Source: Burkholderia ambifaria
Lineage (GTDB): Bacteria; Pseudomonadota; Gammaproteobacteria; Burkholderiales; Burkholderiaceae
DNA length: 64,000 bases
Assembly (NCBI RefSeq): GCF_001443045.1
Contig: NZ_LKPJ01000022.1
Span: 40,953 to 104,952 of the forward strand
Direction of reading: 5' to 3'
Below are positions 7,322-15,654 of the stretch, one piece after another; within the stretch, counting starts at the first letter, position 1, and every line of letters starts with the position of its first letter. A program made the translations under genes and the position numbers. Under the pieces are notes generated by a model. The model had not been told where the DNA came from. It did not search any database and saw only the letters and a list, made by a program, of their open reading frames with translations.

Positions 7322-9151
7322 TCAGAACCATGCGTCGCGCATGTCGAGCGTCGTCGTGTCGGCGCTCGCCAGCAGATCGAGCTGCGCATCCACCTTCGGC
7401 AGCTCCCAGCGAAAGAAGTAACGCGCGGCGGCACGCTTGCCGTCGTGGAAATCGCCGTCGTGCCCGTGCGCGGCGAGCGTCACGTCGAGCCACAGCCACG
7501 CGACGACCAGATGGCCGAATGCCTCCAGATAGACGCTCGCATTCGCGAGCCGCACCTGCGGATCGCCGAGCGCGGCCAGCGCGCGCGTGACGTCGACGAG
7601 CCGCGCCCAGCGTCGAGCGAGCGCATCGGCATGCGCGCGTGCGTCGCCGTCCGCGGCCCGTGCGCGTTCGATCGTCGCGCCGATGCGCGCATCGAGCGTG
7701 CGCAGCAGCGCACCGTCGTCCTGTACGACCTTGCGGCCCAGCAGGTCGAGCGCCTGGATGCCGTGCGTACCCTCGTGAATCGGGTTCAGGCGGTTGTCGC
7801 GATAGAGCCGCTCGACCGGATAGTCGCGCGTATAGCCGTAGCCGCCATGCACCTGGATCGCGAGATCGTTGGCCGCAAGACACCACTGCGACGGCCAGCT
7901 TTTCGCGATCGGCGTCAGGATGTCGAGCAGTTGCGCGGCCTCGGCACACACTGCCGCATCACCGTGCGCGCGCGCTGCGTCGACGAGCCGCGCGCAGTAC
8001 AGGATCAGCGCGAGCCCGCCTTCGACGTACGCCTTCTGCGCGAGCAGCATGCGCCGCACGTCCGGATGCGCGACGATCGGCGCCTGCGGCGCGGCCGCGT
8101 CCTTGCCGGCCGGCCCGAGCGGACGCCCCTGCGGCCGGTTGCGCGCATAGTCGAGCGCGTGCAGGTAACCGGTATAGCCGAGCGCCACCGCGCCCGCGCC
8201 GACGCCGATACGCGCCTCGTTCATCATGTGGAACATATAGGCGAGGCCGTGATTCGGCTCGCCGACCAGGTAACCGATCGCACCGGCGCGTCCCTGCGGA
8301 CGATGGCGCGTGCCCTCGCCGAAGTTCAGCAGGCAGTTGGTCGTGCCGCGATAGCCCATCTTGTGGTTCAGGCCGGCAAGCGCCACGTCGTTGTGCTCGC
8401 CGCGCGCGGCGACGTCTTCGGTCGGCAGATACTTGGGGACGATGAACAGCGAGATGCCGCGCGTGCCGGGCTGGAGCCTGCCGTGCTCGTCGGGAATCTT
8501 CGCGAGCACGAGGTGGACGATGTTCTCCGCCAGTTCGTGTTCGCCGCCGGAAATCCACATCTTGTTGCCGGTGATCCGGTAGCGCGGGCCGAGCGGCGAC
8601 GCGCATTCGAAATCGGCACGCGTGACGATGTCGGACAGCGACGAGCCGGCCTGCGACTCGGACAGGCACATCGTGCCGAAAAAGCGCCCTTCCAGCTCGG
8701 GACGCGCGAACGCGTCGATCTGCGCAGGGCTGCCGTGCGCGAGCAGCAGGTTCGCGTTCGCGACGGTGAGGAACGGATACGCGGCGGTCGCGATGTTCGC
8801 GGCCTGGAAGAACAGGAACGATGCGGCTTCGACGAGTTTCGGCAGCCGCATCCCGCCGAACGCTTCGTCCTGGCCCGCGGCGATCAGGCCGGCATCGGCG
8901 AAGGCCCGCACGGCCGGCTCGACTTCCGGGATCAGCGTCACGCGCTCGCCGTCGAAGCGCGGCTCCTCGCGATCGCCGCGCGCCGCATGCGGCGCGAACA
9001 GGTCGGCCGCGATCCGCTCGCTGGTGTCGAGCACCGCATCGAACGTCTCGCGGCTGTGTTCCGCATAGCGCGGCAGCGCGACGAGCGCTTCGGCATCGAG
9101 CCAGTCGTACAACAGGAACGCGAGGTCGCGTCGCGACATCAACAGGCTCAT
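7322..9151 (-). CDS. Acyl-CoA dehydrogenase (large form)
   Basis: A 609-residue flavoprotein of the long subclass with an extra C-terminal domain. The N-terminal helical domain begins YDWLDAEALVALPRYAEHSRETFD. The beta domain has the substrate/FAD motif MCLSESQAGSSLSDI and the ITGNKMWISGGEHE strand, followed by MGYRGTTNCLLNF. The catalytic Glu is the one in NPIHEGTHGIQALDLLGRKV near residue 450. The final ~130 residues form the domain that distinguishes this subclass from ordinary FadE-like enzymes. It oxidises an acyl-CoA to the enoyl-CoA, passing electrons to ETF; chain length cannot be read from sequence. The 394-nt space upstream holds two palindromic candidate operators. Confidence 0.9.
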   Translation of the reverse strand: MSLLMSRRDLAFLLYDWLDAEALVALPRYAEHSRETFDAVLDTSERIAADLFAPHAARGDREEPRFDGERVTLIPEVEPAVRAFADAGLIAAGQDEAFGGMRLPKLVEAASFLFFQAANIATAAYPFLTVANANLLLAHGSPAQIDAFARPELEGRFFGTMCLSESQAGSSLSDIVTRADFECASPLGPRYRITGNKMWISGGEHELAENIVHLVLAKIPDEHGRLQPGTRGISLFIVPKYLPTEDVAARGEHNDVALAGLNHKMGYRGTTNCLLNFGEGTRHRPQGRAGAIGYLVGEPNHGLAYMFHMMNEARIGVGAGAVALGYTGYLHALDYARNRPQGRPLGPAGKDAAAPQAPIVAHPDVRRMLLAQKAYVEGGLALILYCARLVDAARAHGDAAVCAEAAQLLDILTPIAKSWPSQWCLAANDLAIQVHGGYGYTRDYPVERLYRDNRLNPIHEGTHGIQALDLLGRKVVQDDGALLRTLDARIGATIERARAADGDARAHADALARRWARLVDVTRALAALGDPQVRLANASVYLEAFGHLVVAWLWLDVTLAAHGHDGDFHDGKRAAARYFFRWELPKVDAQLDLLASADTTTLDMRDAWF

Positions 9152-9274
9152 CGTGACGCCCTCCTCGTGGCTCGCCTTTCCCGCGTCGCCGACGGCCGCT
9201 CGTGCGCGGCCCGCTCGATCGGCGGGCGCTCGATCGATACATGCTCCATCACGTCTGTCTCCTGTCGACCAGAG

Positions 9275-9290
9275 TTAGCGCTTTAGCGCT
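9275..9290 (-). promoter_or_regulatory. Tandem TTAGCGCT operator candidate
   Basis: Two abutting copies of TTAGCGCT, whose AGCGCT cores are themselves palindromic, lie about 125 nt upstream of the acyl-CoA dehydrogenase ATG. The layout is that of a dimeric repressor site, for example of the TetR family. The regulator gene is not in the window. Confidence 0.4.
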
Positions 9291-9396
9291 TACTTTGGTC
9301 CCATGCTTCGCGGTCGGGCGGCGCGCCGGCGCGCCCATTGGCTCCGGTTGCCGGAACCGGATGATTGGGTCGGTGACTGCAGGTGCTGGCGGAGAA

Positions 9397-9416
9397 TTTA
9401 GCACGATCGTTCTAAA
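9397..9416. promoter_or_regulatory. 20-bp near-perfect palindrome
   Basis: TTTAGCACGATCGTTCTAAA is a palindrome except for one base pair (the perfect arm would be TTTAGAACGAT). Sites of this shape are typical of TetR-family repressors. It lies about 245 nt upstream of the dehydrogenase ATG and 130 nt past the iorB stop. Confidence 0.45.
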
Positions 9417-9545
9417 ACAACAATGCTCGGAACTCCCGCGCCACCGTTCAGGGAGCGCAGGCATTCGATCGGTGCGCCGCGCCGGAGACGCTGGCAACCC
9501 GTACGCGCGCCGGACCACGCGTATGGCCCGGCGCGCGACCGCGTA

Positions 9546-11870
9546 TCAACCCACCTTTTGCTTCGCGAGCTGATCCGCGACGGGCAGGCTGCGAATCCGC
9601 GTGCCGGTCGCCGCGAAGATCGCATTGGTCAGCGCCGGCGCGACCGGCGGCAGGCCCGGCTCGCCTACGCCGCCGAGCGGTGTCGCATAGTCGTCCGGCG
9701 CGACCAGATGCACACGGATTTCACGTGGCGCCTCGTTCATCCTGAGCACCTGGAAGCCGTTGAAATTGCTCTGCTCCGGGTGCCCGTCCTTGAACGTGAT
9801 CTCGCCGTGCAGCGCGATGCCAAGCCCCATCACCACCGCGCCTTCGAGCTGCGAGCGCACGCGCTCCGGGTTGACCTGCGGGCCGCAGTCGATCGCAATG
9901 TCGACGCGCGGCACCGTAATCGCGCCATCCGCGCCGACCTGCACTTCGCACACCGCCGCCGTGTACGACACGAAGCTGCGATGCGCGGCGATCCCGAGCC
10001 CATGCCCCTTCGGCAGCTTGCGGCCCCAGCCGGCTTCGCGTGCGACTGTCTCGATCACGCGCCGCAGCCGCCCGGTATCGACCGGATACAACGCCGGATC
10101 CTCGCCGTAGTTCACGTTCTTCACCGTGATGTGCGGCTCGAAGCGTCGCGCCGGCCCGATCAGGTCGAGCAGGAAATCCTTCGGATCGCGGCCCGCCGCG
10201 TGCGCAAGTTCCGACACGAAGCTCTGGATCCCGAACGCGTGCGGAATGTTGTATACCGAACGAAACCAGCCGATCCGTGTATGCGCTTCCGCGGCCGGGT
10301 TCTCGATCCGTACGTTCTGGACTGCGAATGGAAGATCGGCGATACCTTGTGCGAGCTCGCCCGGCTGCTCGTGCACGACGCTGGCCCTGAAGGTCGACTG
10401 GATCGACGGGGCGACCGTGCGATGCTGCCACGCGACCACTTTCCCCGCTGCATCAAGGCCGCCGTCGAACGCCTCCAGCGACACCGCGTGGAAATAGTCG
10501 TGCGCGATGTCGTCCTCGCGTGTGAACGTCAGCTTGACCGGCGCCCCCACCGCCTTCGACAGCAGTGCCGCCTCCACCACGTAGTCCGGCTTCGACTTGC
10601 GGCCGAAGCCGCCGCCGAGCAGCGTCACGTTGACCGTCACGCGCTCGGCCGGCAGCGCAAGCGCCTTCGCGATTTCGTCGCGCGTGGTCTGCGGCGCCTG
10701 CGTGCAGGTCCACACTTCGCAGCGGCCGTCAGCCACGCGCGCGACCGCCGCGGGCGGCTCCATCGTCGCGTGCGCGAGATGCGGAATGTAGTACGTCGCA
10801 CGCACCCGCTTCGCGGCGCCCGCAAGCGCCCCGGCCGTATCGCCGTCGTTGCGGATCACGTCGCCCGGCTGCGCGGCCGCCGCCTCGAGCGTCTTGCGGT
10901 AGGCGGCCGAGTCGTAGCCTGCGTGCGGCCCGTGCTTCCAGTCGATCTTCAGTTGCGCACGCGCCTGGATGGCCGTCCACGTGTCGCGCGCGATCACGGC
11001 CACGCCGCCGAGCGGCTGGAACCCGGACGGCAGCGGCGTCGACGCGAGCTGCACGACCTTGACGACACCCGGCAGCTTCTCCGCGGCCGACGCATCGAAC
11101 GATGCGACCGTATCGCCATAGGCCGGCGGACGCGCGACGACCGCGTACAGCATGCCGTCGAGCCGCGTGTCGATCCCGTAGTGCGCGCGGCCGCCGACGA
11201 TGTCGCGTCCGTCGATCAATGCCGTTGTGCCCTTGCCGATGTAGCGGAACTCGGCCAGCCCCTTCAACGGCACGGTTTTCGTATCGGGCACCGGCAGCGC
11301 GGCCGCCTTCGCGGCCAGTTCGCCGAAGCCGAGCTTGCGCCCGGTTTTCATATCGACGACCTCGTGCACCTTCGCCTTCACCTGCCGCACGTCGACGCCC
11401 CACGTCGTCGCCGCGGCCTGCTCGAGCATCGTGCGCGCGGCCGCACCCGCGCGCCGCAGCGCCGCGAAACTCTGTCGCAGGCTGCGCGAACCGTCGGTGT
11501 TCTGGTTGCCGTAGCGCGGCTCGTCGCCGACGGCCTGCGCAACCTTCACGCGTGCCCAGTCCGCACCGAGTTCGTCGGCCACCACCAGCGCGACGCTCGT
11601 TCGCACGCCCTGGCCCATCTCGGAGCGAATGCAGGTCACCGTGACCGTACCGTCCGGCGCGATCGCGACGAACAGGTTCGGATCGTCGCGCAATCCGTGC
11701 GGCATGCCCGCGCCGCCGTACTGCGGATTCGGGCTGACCGGCGGCTGCACCGGCCCGGCCGCGCGCGCGATCGACGGCACGCCGAATGCGAGCAGCAGCC
11801 CGCCGGATGCGAAGCCGAGCAGCAAGGCCCGGCGGCTTTCGTTGTGGATGGAGAGTTCCGGTGCGTTCAT
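9546..11870 (-). CDS. Molybdenum hydroxylase large subunit (IorB-like, xanthine dehydrogenase family)
   Basis: A 774-residue single-subunit Mo-binding protein. The N-terminus ESRRALLLGFASGGLLLAFG is a Tat signal, so the cofactor-loaded enzyme should be exported to the periplasm. The molybdopterin domain shows GQGVRTSVALVVADELG, LLGGGFGRKSKPDYVVEAALLSKA, AHATMEPPAAVARV, and GGVGEPGLPPVAPAL with the base-catalytic Glu near the C-terminus. Relatives include isoquinoline 1-oxidoreductase and periplasmic aldehyde or N-heterocycle oxidases. The substrate is not determinable. The start at 11870 overlaps the iron-sulfur subunit stop by 4 nt. A cytochrome c partner often encoded beside such genes is absent here. 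Confidence 0.9.
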   Translation of the reverse strand: MNAPELSIHNESRRALLLGFASGGLLLAFGVPSIARAAGPVQPPVSPNPQYGGAGMPHGLRDDPNLFVAIAPDGTVTVTCIRSEMGQGVRTSVALVVADELGADWARVKVAQAVGDEPRYGNQNTDGSRSLRQSFAALRRAGAAARTMLEQAAATTWGVDVRQVKAKVHEVVDMKTGRKLGFGELAAKAAALPVPDTKTVPLKGLAEFRYIGKGTTALIDGRDIVGGRAHYGIDTRLDGMLYAVVARPPAYGDTVASFDASAAEKLPGVVKVVQLASTPLPSGFQPLGGVAVIARDTWTAIQARAQLKIDWKHGPHAGYDSAAYRKTLEAAAAQPGDVIRNDGDTAGALAGAAKRVRATYYIPHLAHATMEPPAAVARVADGRCEVWTCTQAPQTTRDEIAKALALPAERVTVNVTLLGGGFGRKSKPDYVVEAALLSKAVGAPVKLTFTREDDIAHDYFHAVSLEAFDGGLDAAGKVVAWQHRTVAPSIQSTFRASVVHEQPGELAQGIADLPFAVQNVRIENPAAEAHTRIGWFRSVYNIPHAFGIQSFVSELAHAAGRDPKDFLLDLIGPARRFEPHITVKNVNYGEDPALYPVDTGRLRRVIETVAREAGWGRKLPKGHGLGIAAHRSFVSYTAAVCEVQVGADGAITVPRVDIAIDCGPQVNPERVRSQLEGAVVMGLGIALHGEITFKDGHPEQSNFNGFQVLRMNEAPREIRVHLVAPDDYATPLGGVGEPGLPPVAPALTNAIFAATGTRIRSLPVADQLAKQKVG

Positions 11871-12328
11871 GCGGCACCTCCGCGGCGCACCGCCAGCCGG
11901 ATCGCCGCACGAATGCGCGTATAGGTGCCGCAGCGGCAGATGTTCCCGGACATCGCGTCGTCGATGTCGGTATCGCTCGGATGGGGATTCGTCTTCAGCA
12001 GCGACGCAGCCTGCATGATCTGTCCAGACTGGCAGTAGCCGCATTGCGCGACGTTCAGTTCCCGCCAGGCTTGCTGCAGCGGGTGGTTCACGTCCGTCGA
12101 CAGGCCCTCGATCGTCGTCACTTTCTTGCCGGCGGCGGCCGCGACGGGCGTGATGCACGAACGGATGGCCACGCCGTCGAGATGGATGGTGCACGCGCCG
12201 CACAGCGCCATCCCGCAGCCGAACTTGGTGCCCGTGTGGCCGAGGACGTCGCGCAGATACCAGAGCAACGGCATGTCGGGATTGCCGTCGAAATGCTGTT
12301 CGCTACCGTTGACGGTCAGCGTGATCAT
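11867..12328 (-). CDS. [2Fe-2S] subunit of the molybdenum hydroxylase (IorA-like)
   Basis: A 153-residue protein with two iron-sulfur domains. The plant-type ferredoxin cluster ligands are in KFGCGMALCGACTIHLDG and IRSC; the second cluster uses the QCGYCQSGQIMQAASLL and GNICRCGTYTRIRAAI motifs. This is the standard small subunit of two-component IorAB enzymes. It is the first gene of the pair and overlaps the large subunit by ATGA, so expression is coupled. It has no signal of its own and presumably rides out with the Tat-exported large subunit. Confidence 0.92.
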   Translation of the reverse strand: MITLTVNGSEQHFDGNPDMPLLWYLRDVLGHTGTKFGCGMALCGACTIHLDGVAIRSCITPVAAAAGKKVTTIEGLSTDVNHPLQQAWRELNVAQCGYCQSGQIMQAASLLKTNPHPSDTDIDDAMSGNICRCGTYTRIRAAIRLAVRRGGAA

Positions 12329-12708
12329 CGTTCACCTCCTGTTTGCGGCGCCGCGTCGCGTGGGCGTCGGGTGGGGATTTGAACGGCGCTGGGCACATTC
12401 CGAACGACCAGGTGGGCCTGACGCCGTTTCGTTTTCGGATTGCGTCGGGTGACGACGCAATCGCGGCGATGCTGCCGCCCGGTTGCCTGTGCAACGGTTT
12501 GGCGGGGTTCGGACGATTGCTCGTTCGTGTGGATCGCCGCACGTATTATCAGATGAATTCGCGATTGTCGTCGGATCGGGGCGATTCGGCGGATTCGGGC
12601 GGTCGGAGCATCAGTTCGGTCGAACCGCTTCGGCGTCGTCGATGCCTGGCGCGTGTCTCTCGGACCAGTTCGCCGGTGCGCCGCCGGGCGTTGACATGGC
12701 CCGCGCCC
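12329..12708. other. 380-nt space between the ior operon and the MFS gene
   Basis: No coding sequence is supported on either strand. It must hold the leftward promoter of the ior operon and the end of the MFS transcript. The only structure seen is the 10-bp-arm inverted repeat listed separately. Confidence 0.55.
12438..12462. repeat. Inverted repeat upstream of the ior operon
   Basis: GATTGCGTCG, 5-nt loop, CGACGCAATC: perfect 10-bp arms, 110 nt upstream of the iorA-like ATG. It may be an operator for the ior genes or a hairpin ending transcripts from the MFS gene. There is no clear T run on the leftward strand, which slightly favours the operator reading. Confidence 0.45.
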
Positions 12709-14058
12709 TCATCCCTCGGCATTTGCTTCTGCTACGCGCGTCCGCGCTGGCGTGCCGTTGCAAAGTACGTCAGCGCGGCAGTGTCCCGATGGCCGCACGT
12801 TCGTCGGGCGATGTCGAATGCGTGTGAGCACGATCCAGTTGACGAGCACGCCGACCGACATCAGCAACGCAGTACTCCAAAACACCGAGCGCATCCCGTA
12901 GTGGCTGCCGAAGCAGCTACCGACGAGCGGGCCGGCGACCTGGCCCGCATACTGCGCAGACGTCGAATAGCCGAGCATCGAGCCAGTCACATTGGGCGGT
13001 ACCGAATGCCGAATCACGCTTGCGATAGACGGCAACAACCCGCCGAGTGCAATGCCCATCGAAAAGCGCAGCGCGATCAACTGCCACGCATGCGTAACGA
13101 ACGCCTGTGGCACGAGCAGGATCGCGCATGCGAAGAGGCTCCCTACGATAACGCGCCAGTGACCAATCCGATCGGCAAGTCGGCCGAGCCATGATGCAGA
13201 CAGAATGCTGCCGAGCGCCGCGCCCGACATCACGAGACCTGCGACCAACGTGACGTGGTCAGGTGTGGTGACAAGTTGACCCACGTACACGGAGATGATG
13301 GGCTCAATCGACATGTTAGCCAGCAGCAGCAGCATTCCTGTCAGCAGCATAGCGACAATTGGACGTTTGTCCGGAACCGCACCCCACCCCTTATTCTCGG
13401 TCGCATGCTCGCCGCGCTTTGCGGTTGGGTAGTCGCGCTTCACAAATGACACGGTCGCGACAAACGCGACGCCGATTACCGCGCCCGCAGCAAGGAACGT
13501 CGCGCGGATGCCGATCATCGATGGCAGCGTACCGCCGATCAGCGGGCCCACGACATTACCAGCCACGATTCCCGACGACAGCACGCCGAGTGCCCAGCCA
13601 CAGCGCGCCTTCGGCGTTTGCGTCGCCACGAGTACCATCGAGCCAGACGTGTAACCACCGAGGAGCCCGGCAAACAAACGAAGAATTACGAGCTGTTCAA
13701 CAGTGTGCGCGCATCCCATCAACGACATGACGATCGTCATCCCAAGGCTCGCGCGCACGAGCGTAAGCTTTCGACCGTAGCGGTCAGCGACGCGTCCCCA
13801 AAGTGGCGCAGTCAGGGCAGCGGAAAAAAACGACGCGCCATATGCGATTCCGGACCACTGGATCACAGCAGGCGGGGCAGAAACGCCGAGCTGCTCAACG
13901 TAGAGGGGCAAGAACGGGAGCATGAGCGTCATGGCAACGGCCATCGCAAATGATCCAAAAACACAGACCACGAGATTGCGTCGCCAATGGCCGAAGCCGC
14001 CAGGATCGTCAACGGGCGGGACGGCCGCGACGGTGGGATGATCCCGAAATTCTGGCAT
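12709..14058 (-). CDS. MFS transporter, DHA1-like drug/metabolite exporter
   Basis: A 449-residue twelve-helix permease. Motif A is present as GRVADRYGRKLTLVRA between helices 2 and 3, with a second half-repeat GRLADRIGHWRVIVG, as in DHA1 efflux proteins. An AGGG box precedes the ATG at 14058; a GTG 12 codons upstream is also open. The last ~30 residues after the final helix form an unusual polar tail (VRPSGHCRADVLCNGTPARTRVAEANAEG). Codon use is less G/C-biased than in neighbouring genes, suggesting later acquisition. It is divergent from a LysR gene 540 nt away, with a TetR-type palindrome in between. The substrate is unknown. Confidence 0.82.
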   Translation of the reverse strand: MPEFRDHPTVAAVPPVDDPGGFGHWRRNLVVCVFGSFAMAVAMTLMLPFLPLYVEQLGVSAPPAVIQWSGIAYGASFFSAALTAPLWGRVADRYGRKLTLVRASLGMTIVMSLMGCAHTVEQLVILRLFAGLLGGYTSGSMVLVATQTPKARCGWALGVLSSGIVAGNVVGPLIGGTLPSMIGIRATFLAAGAVIGVAFVATVSFVKRDYPTAKRGEHATENKGWGAVPDKRPIVAMLLTGMLLLLANMSIEPIISVYVGQLVTTPDHVTLVAGLVMSGAALGSILSASWLGRLADRIGHWRVIVGSLFACAILLVPQAFVTHAWQLIALRFSMGIALGGLLPSIASVIRHSVPPNVTGSMLGYSTSAQYAGQVAGPLVGSCFGSHYGMRSVFWSTALLMSVGVLVNWIVLTRIRHRPTNVRPSGHCRADVLCNGTPARTRVAEANAEG

Positions 14059-14598
14059 GAGGTGTCCCTGTGTTGGGGTGGTCCGCATCGTCACGCATTG
14101 AAGTCACGACGTGCATGTCATGCTACGACTTCGCGCAAGTGCTAAGCAGTCCTCTTGCGATACCGGTATATCGACTACTATCGTCAGATTGGCTAGCAAC
14201 CCGTACTTGCTGTTTTGATGGCGTTCAAAACACCTATAGCACTCACCGACATCAGCCCTTGGCCGGTGTATCCGACGAAGGATCGATATCCCGCTGGCTC
14301 GTGGCGCAAGAACATGCGCCGCTGCCTCGATACGAACCGTGCGAAATCGTCAACACGTGACGTCGGGTTGTGCAGCTTCTCCAGGTGAACTGCGTTATCC
14401 CCAGGCAGCGGCACACCTGCGCCACGCAATATTACTCGACATATCAGACAGATATTTGACACAATAGTCAAATGATATCCAGGCGCGCTCAAGCAGAGGC
14501 ACTCAAGCAAGGCGCCTGCACGGTGGACCGCTCCCGGATGCCCGTTCAACGCCACTGATGGAATCACAACGCTCTAGATTGAACGATAAGGTGCGCAA
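14059..14598. other. 540-nt divergent regulatory region
   Basis: This gap separates the leftward MFS gene from the rightward LysR gene. It is AT-richer than its surroundings and shows no convincing gene; the longest leftward frame resembles nothing I know. It holds the TTTGAC-N6-GTCAAA palindrome (14455-14472) and a short palindrome ATACCGGTAT at 14160-14169. Confidence 0.6.
14455..14472. promoter_or_regulatory. TTTGAC-N6-GTCAAA operator, copy 1
   Basis: TTTGACACAATAGTCAAA, extended by A/T on each side to 7-bp perfect arms. It matches the operator at 30658-30675 (read on the other strand) at 15 of 18 positions. The only TetR gene in the window lies beside that second copy, so the same TetR protein probably binds both. 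A leftward TTGACT overlaps this site and could be the -35 of the MFS promoter. Confidence 0.6.
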
Positions 14599-15501
14599 AT
14601 GCTCGACCTCAATGACTTTCGTTATTTCGTTCGAATCGTGGAATGTGGCGGAGTCACAGCTGCGAGCCGTAATCTCGACGTGCCCAAATCAACTGTGAGC
14701 CATCGCCTCCAGCAGCTTGAAGCCGCGTTGGGTATTCGACTGATCAACCGGACATCCCGAAGCCTGAGCGTGACCGATGCCGGCGACGTGTTCTATCGTC
14801 ACGCCGTCGCTACCCTCGAGCAAGCAGAGCTTGCCGAAGCTGTCGTCCGAGAGCGCCTCCTCGAACCCAGCGGCACGATTCGTTTCACAACTGCTGCAGC
14901 AACATCGCTGTTTGCAATCCGGCAGATATTGCCCGACTTCATCAAACGTTATCCCAAAGTTAACGTCATCCAGCACGTTAGTGACGATCAGGTCGACATC
15001 GTCGGCGGAAGCTACGATCTCGCGTTGCGGGCACACACTGGCCCACTTTCAGACTCCGCGCTGGTGCAGCGCACGCTTGCGCCAGCACCCTGGTTCCTGT
15101 TCGCCGCACCGGATTATCTCCAGCAGCGTGGCATACCACTCTCGATCGGCGACCTTACCCGACACGACACGCTGATCATGCTTCGGCACGGTCACCCGCA
15201 AACGTGGAAGTTGAAACATCCGACGCAGGGCGAAGTTGTCGTTCCGCTCAAGCCGCGGCTGGCTGGCAACGATATCGTCACGCTCAAACAGGCCGCACGA
15301 GACGGTCTCGGCATCATTGCGTTGCCTCACTATGTGTGTCGCGATGAGATTCAGACGGGCGCTCTTCAGCGTGTCCTTCCTGACTGGCTGGCTGGTGAAG
15401 CCAACATCACTGCCGTGATTCCATTCCGACACGGTATGCAACCGTCCGTGCGTGTCTTTCTCGACTATCTCGCCCAGAGAATTCCCGAAGCGGTGTCCTG
15501 A
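14599..15501 (+). CDS. LysR-family transcriptional regulator
   Basis: A 300-residue LTTR. The N-terminal winged helix reads FVRIVECGGVTAASRNLDVPKSTVSHRLQQLEAALGIRLINRTSRSLSVTDAG (about residues 10-65). It is followed by the linker helix and a two-lobed effector domain with LALRAHTGPLSDSALVQRTLAPAPWFLFAAPDYL. This is the CrgA/AaeR-like subgroup. It lies directly upstream of the GMC oxidoreductase and ALDH genes on the same strand and divergent from the MFS gene, so those are the likely targets. The ATG at 14599 follows a weak AAGG box. Confidence 0.88.
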   Translation: MLDLNDFRYFVRIVECGGVTAASRNLDVPKSTVSHRLQQLEAALGIRLINRTSRSLSVTDAGDVFYRHAVATLEQAELAEAVVRERLLEPSGTIRFTTAAATSLFAIRQILPDFIKRYPKVNVIQHVSDDQVDIVGGSYDLALRAHTGPLSDSALVQRTLAPAPWFLFAAPDYLQQRGIPLSIGDLTRHDTLIMLRHGHPQTWKLKHPTQGEVVVPLKPRLAGNDIVTLKQAARDGLGIIALPHYVCRDEIQTGALQRVLPDWLAGEANITAVIPFRHGMQPSVRVFLDYLAQRIPEAVS

Positions 15502-15507
15502 CCAGAT

Positions 15508-15525
15508 CGTCCAGCCAACTGGACG
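15508..15525. repeat. Inverted repeat between lysR and the GMC gene
   Basis: CGTCCAG, 4-nt loop, CTGGACG, seven nt after the LysR stop and 130 nt before the GMC start. It may end the lysR transcript or bind a regulator; no T run follows. Confidence 0.35.
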
Positions 15526-15654
15526 CAGGTTCCCAAATATCCATCTTGTTGCCCTCCTGATCCAACGCCATCCTGAACACACTGCCGCAAGATTCCTTTC
15601 GGCAAACGCTACCGGACGCCAGCACGCACCGGAAACATATTCAGGAGACAGGCA

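Larger units (their letters stand above)
9152..9545. other. 394-nt intergenic region with two candidate operators
   Basis: No convincing gene on either strand. It lies downstream of iorB and upstream of the acyl-CoA dehydrogenase gene, both leftward, and holds the dehydrogenase promoter region. The two repeat elements listed separately are the only structure noticed. Confidence 0.6.

Noticed and set aside
6344..9286. A 980-codon rightward open frame opposite the quinone oxidoreductase and acyl-CoA dehydrogenase genes
   Set aside because: It spans two genuine leftward genes and their gap and has shadow composition; no motif supports it.
9423..11924. An 833-codon rightward frame opposite the IorB-like gene
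   Set aside because: Antisense to a protein with clear cofactor motifs; composition typical of shadows.
14193..14567. A 124-residue leftward frame in the MFS/LysR divergent region
   Set aside because: No recognisable pattern or ribosome-binding site, and it overlaps the palindromic operator, so the region is better read as regulatory.
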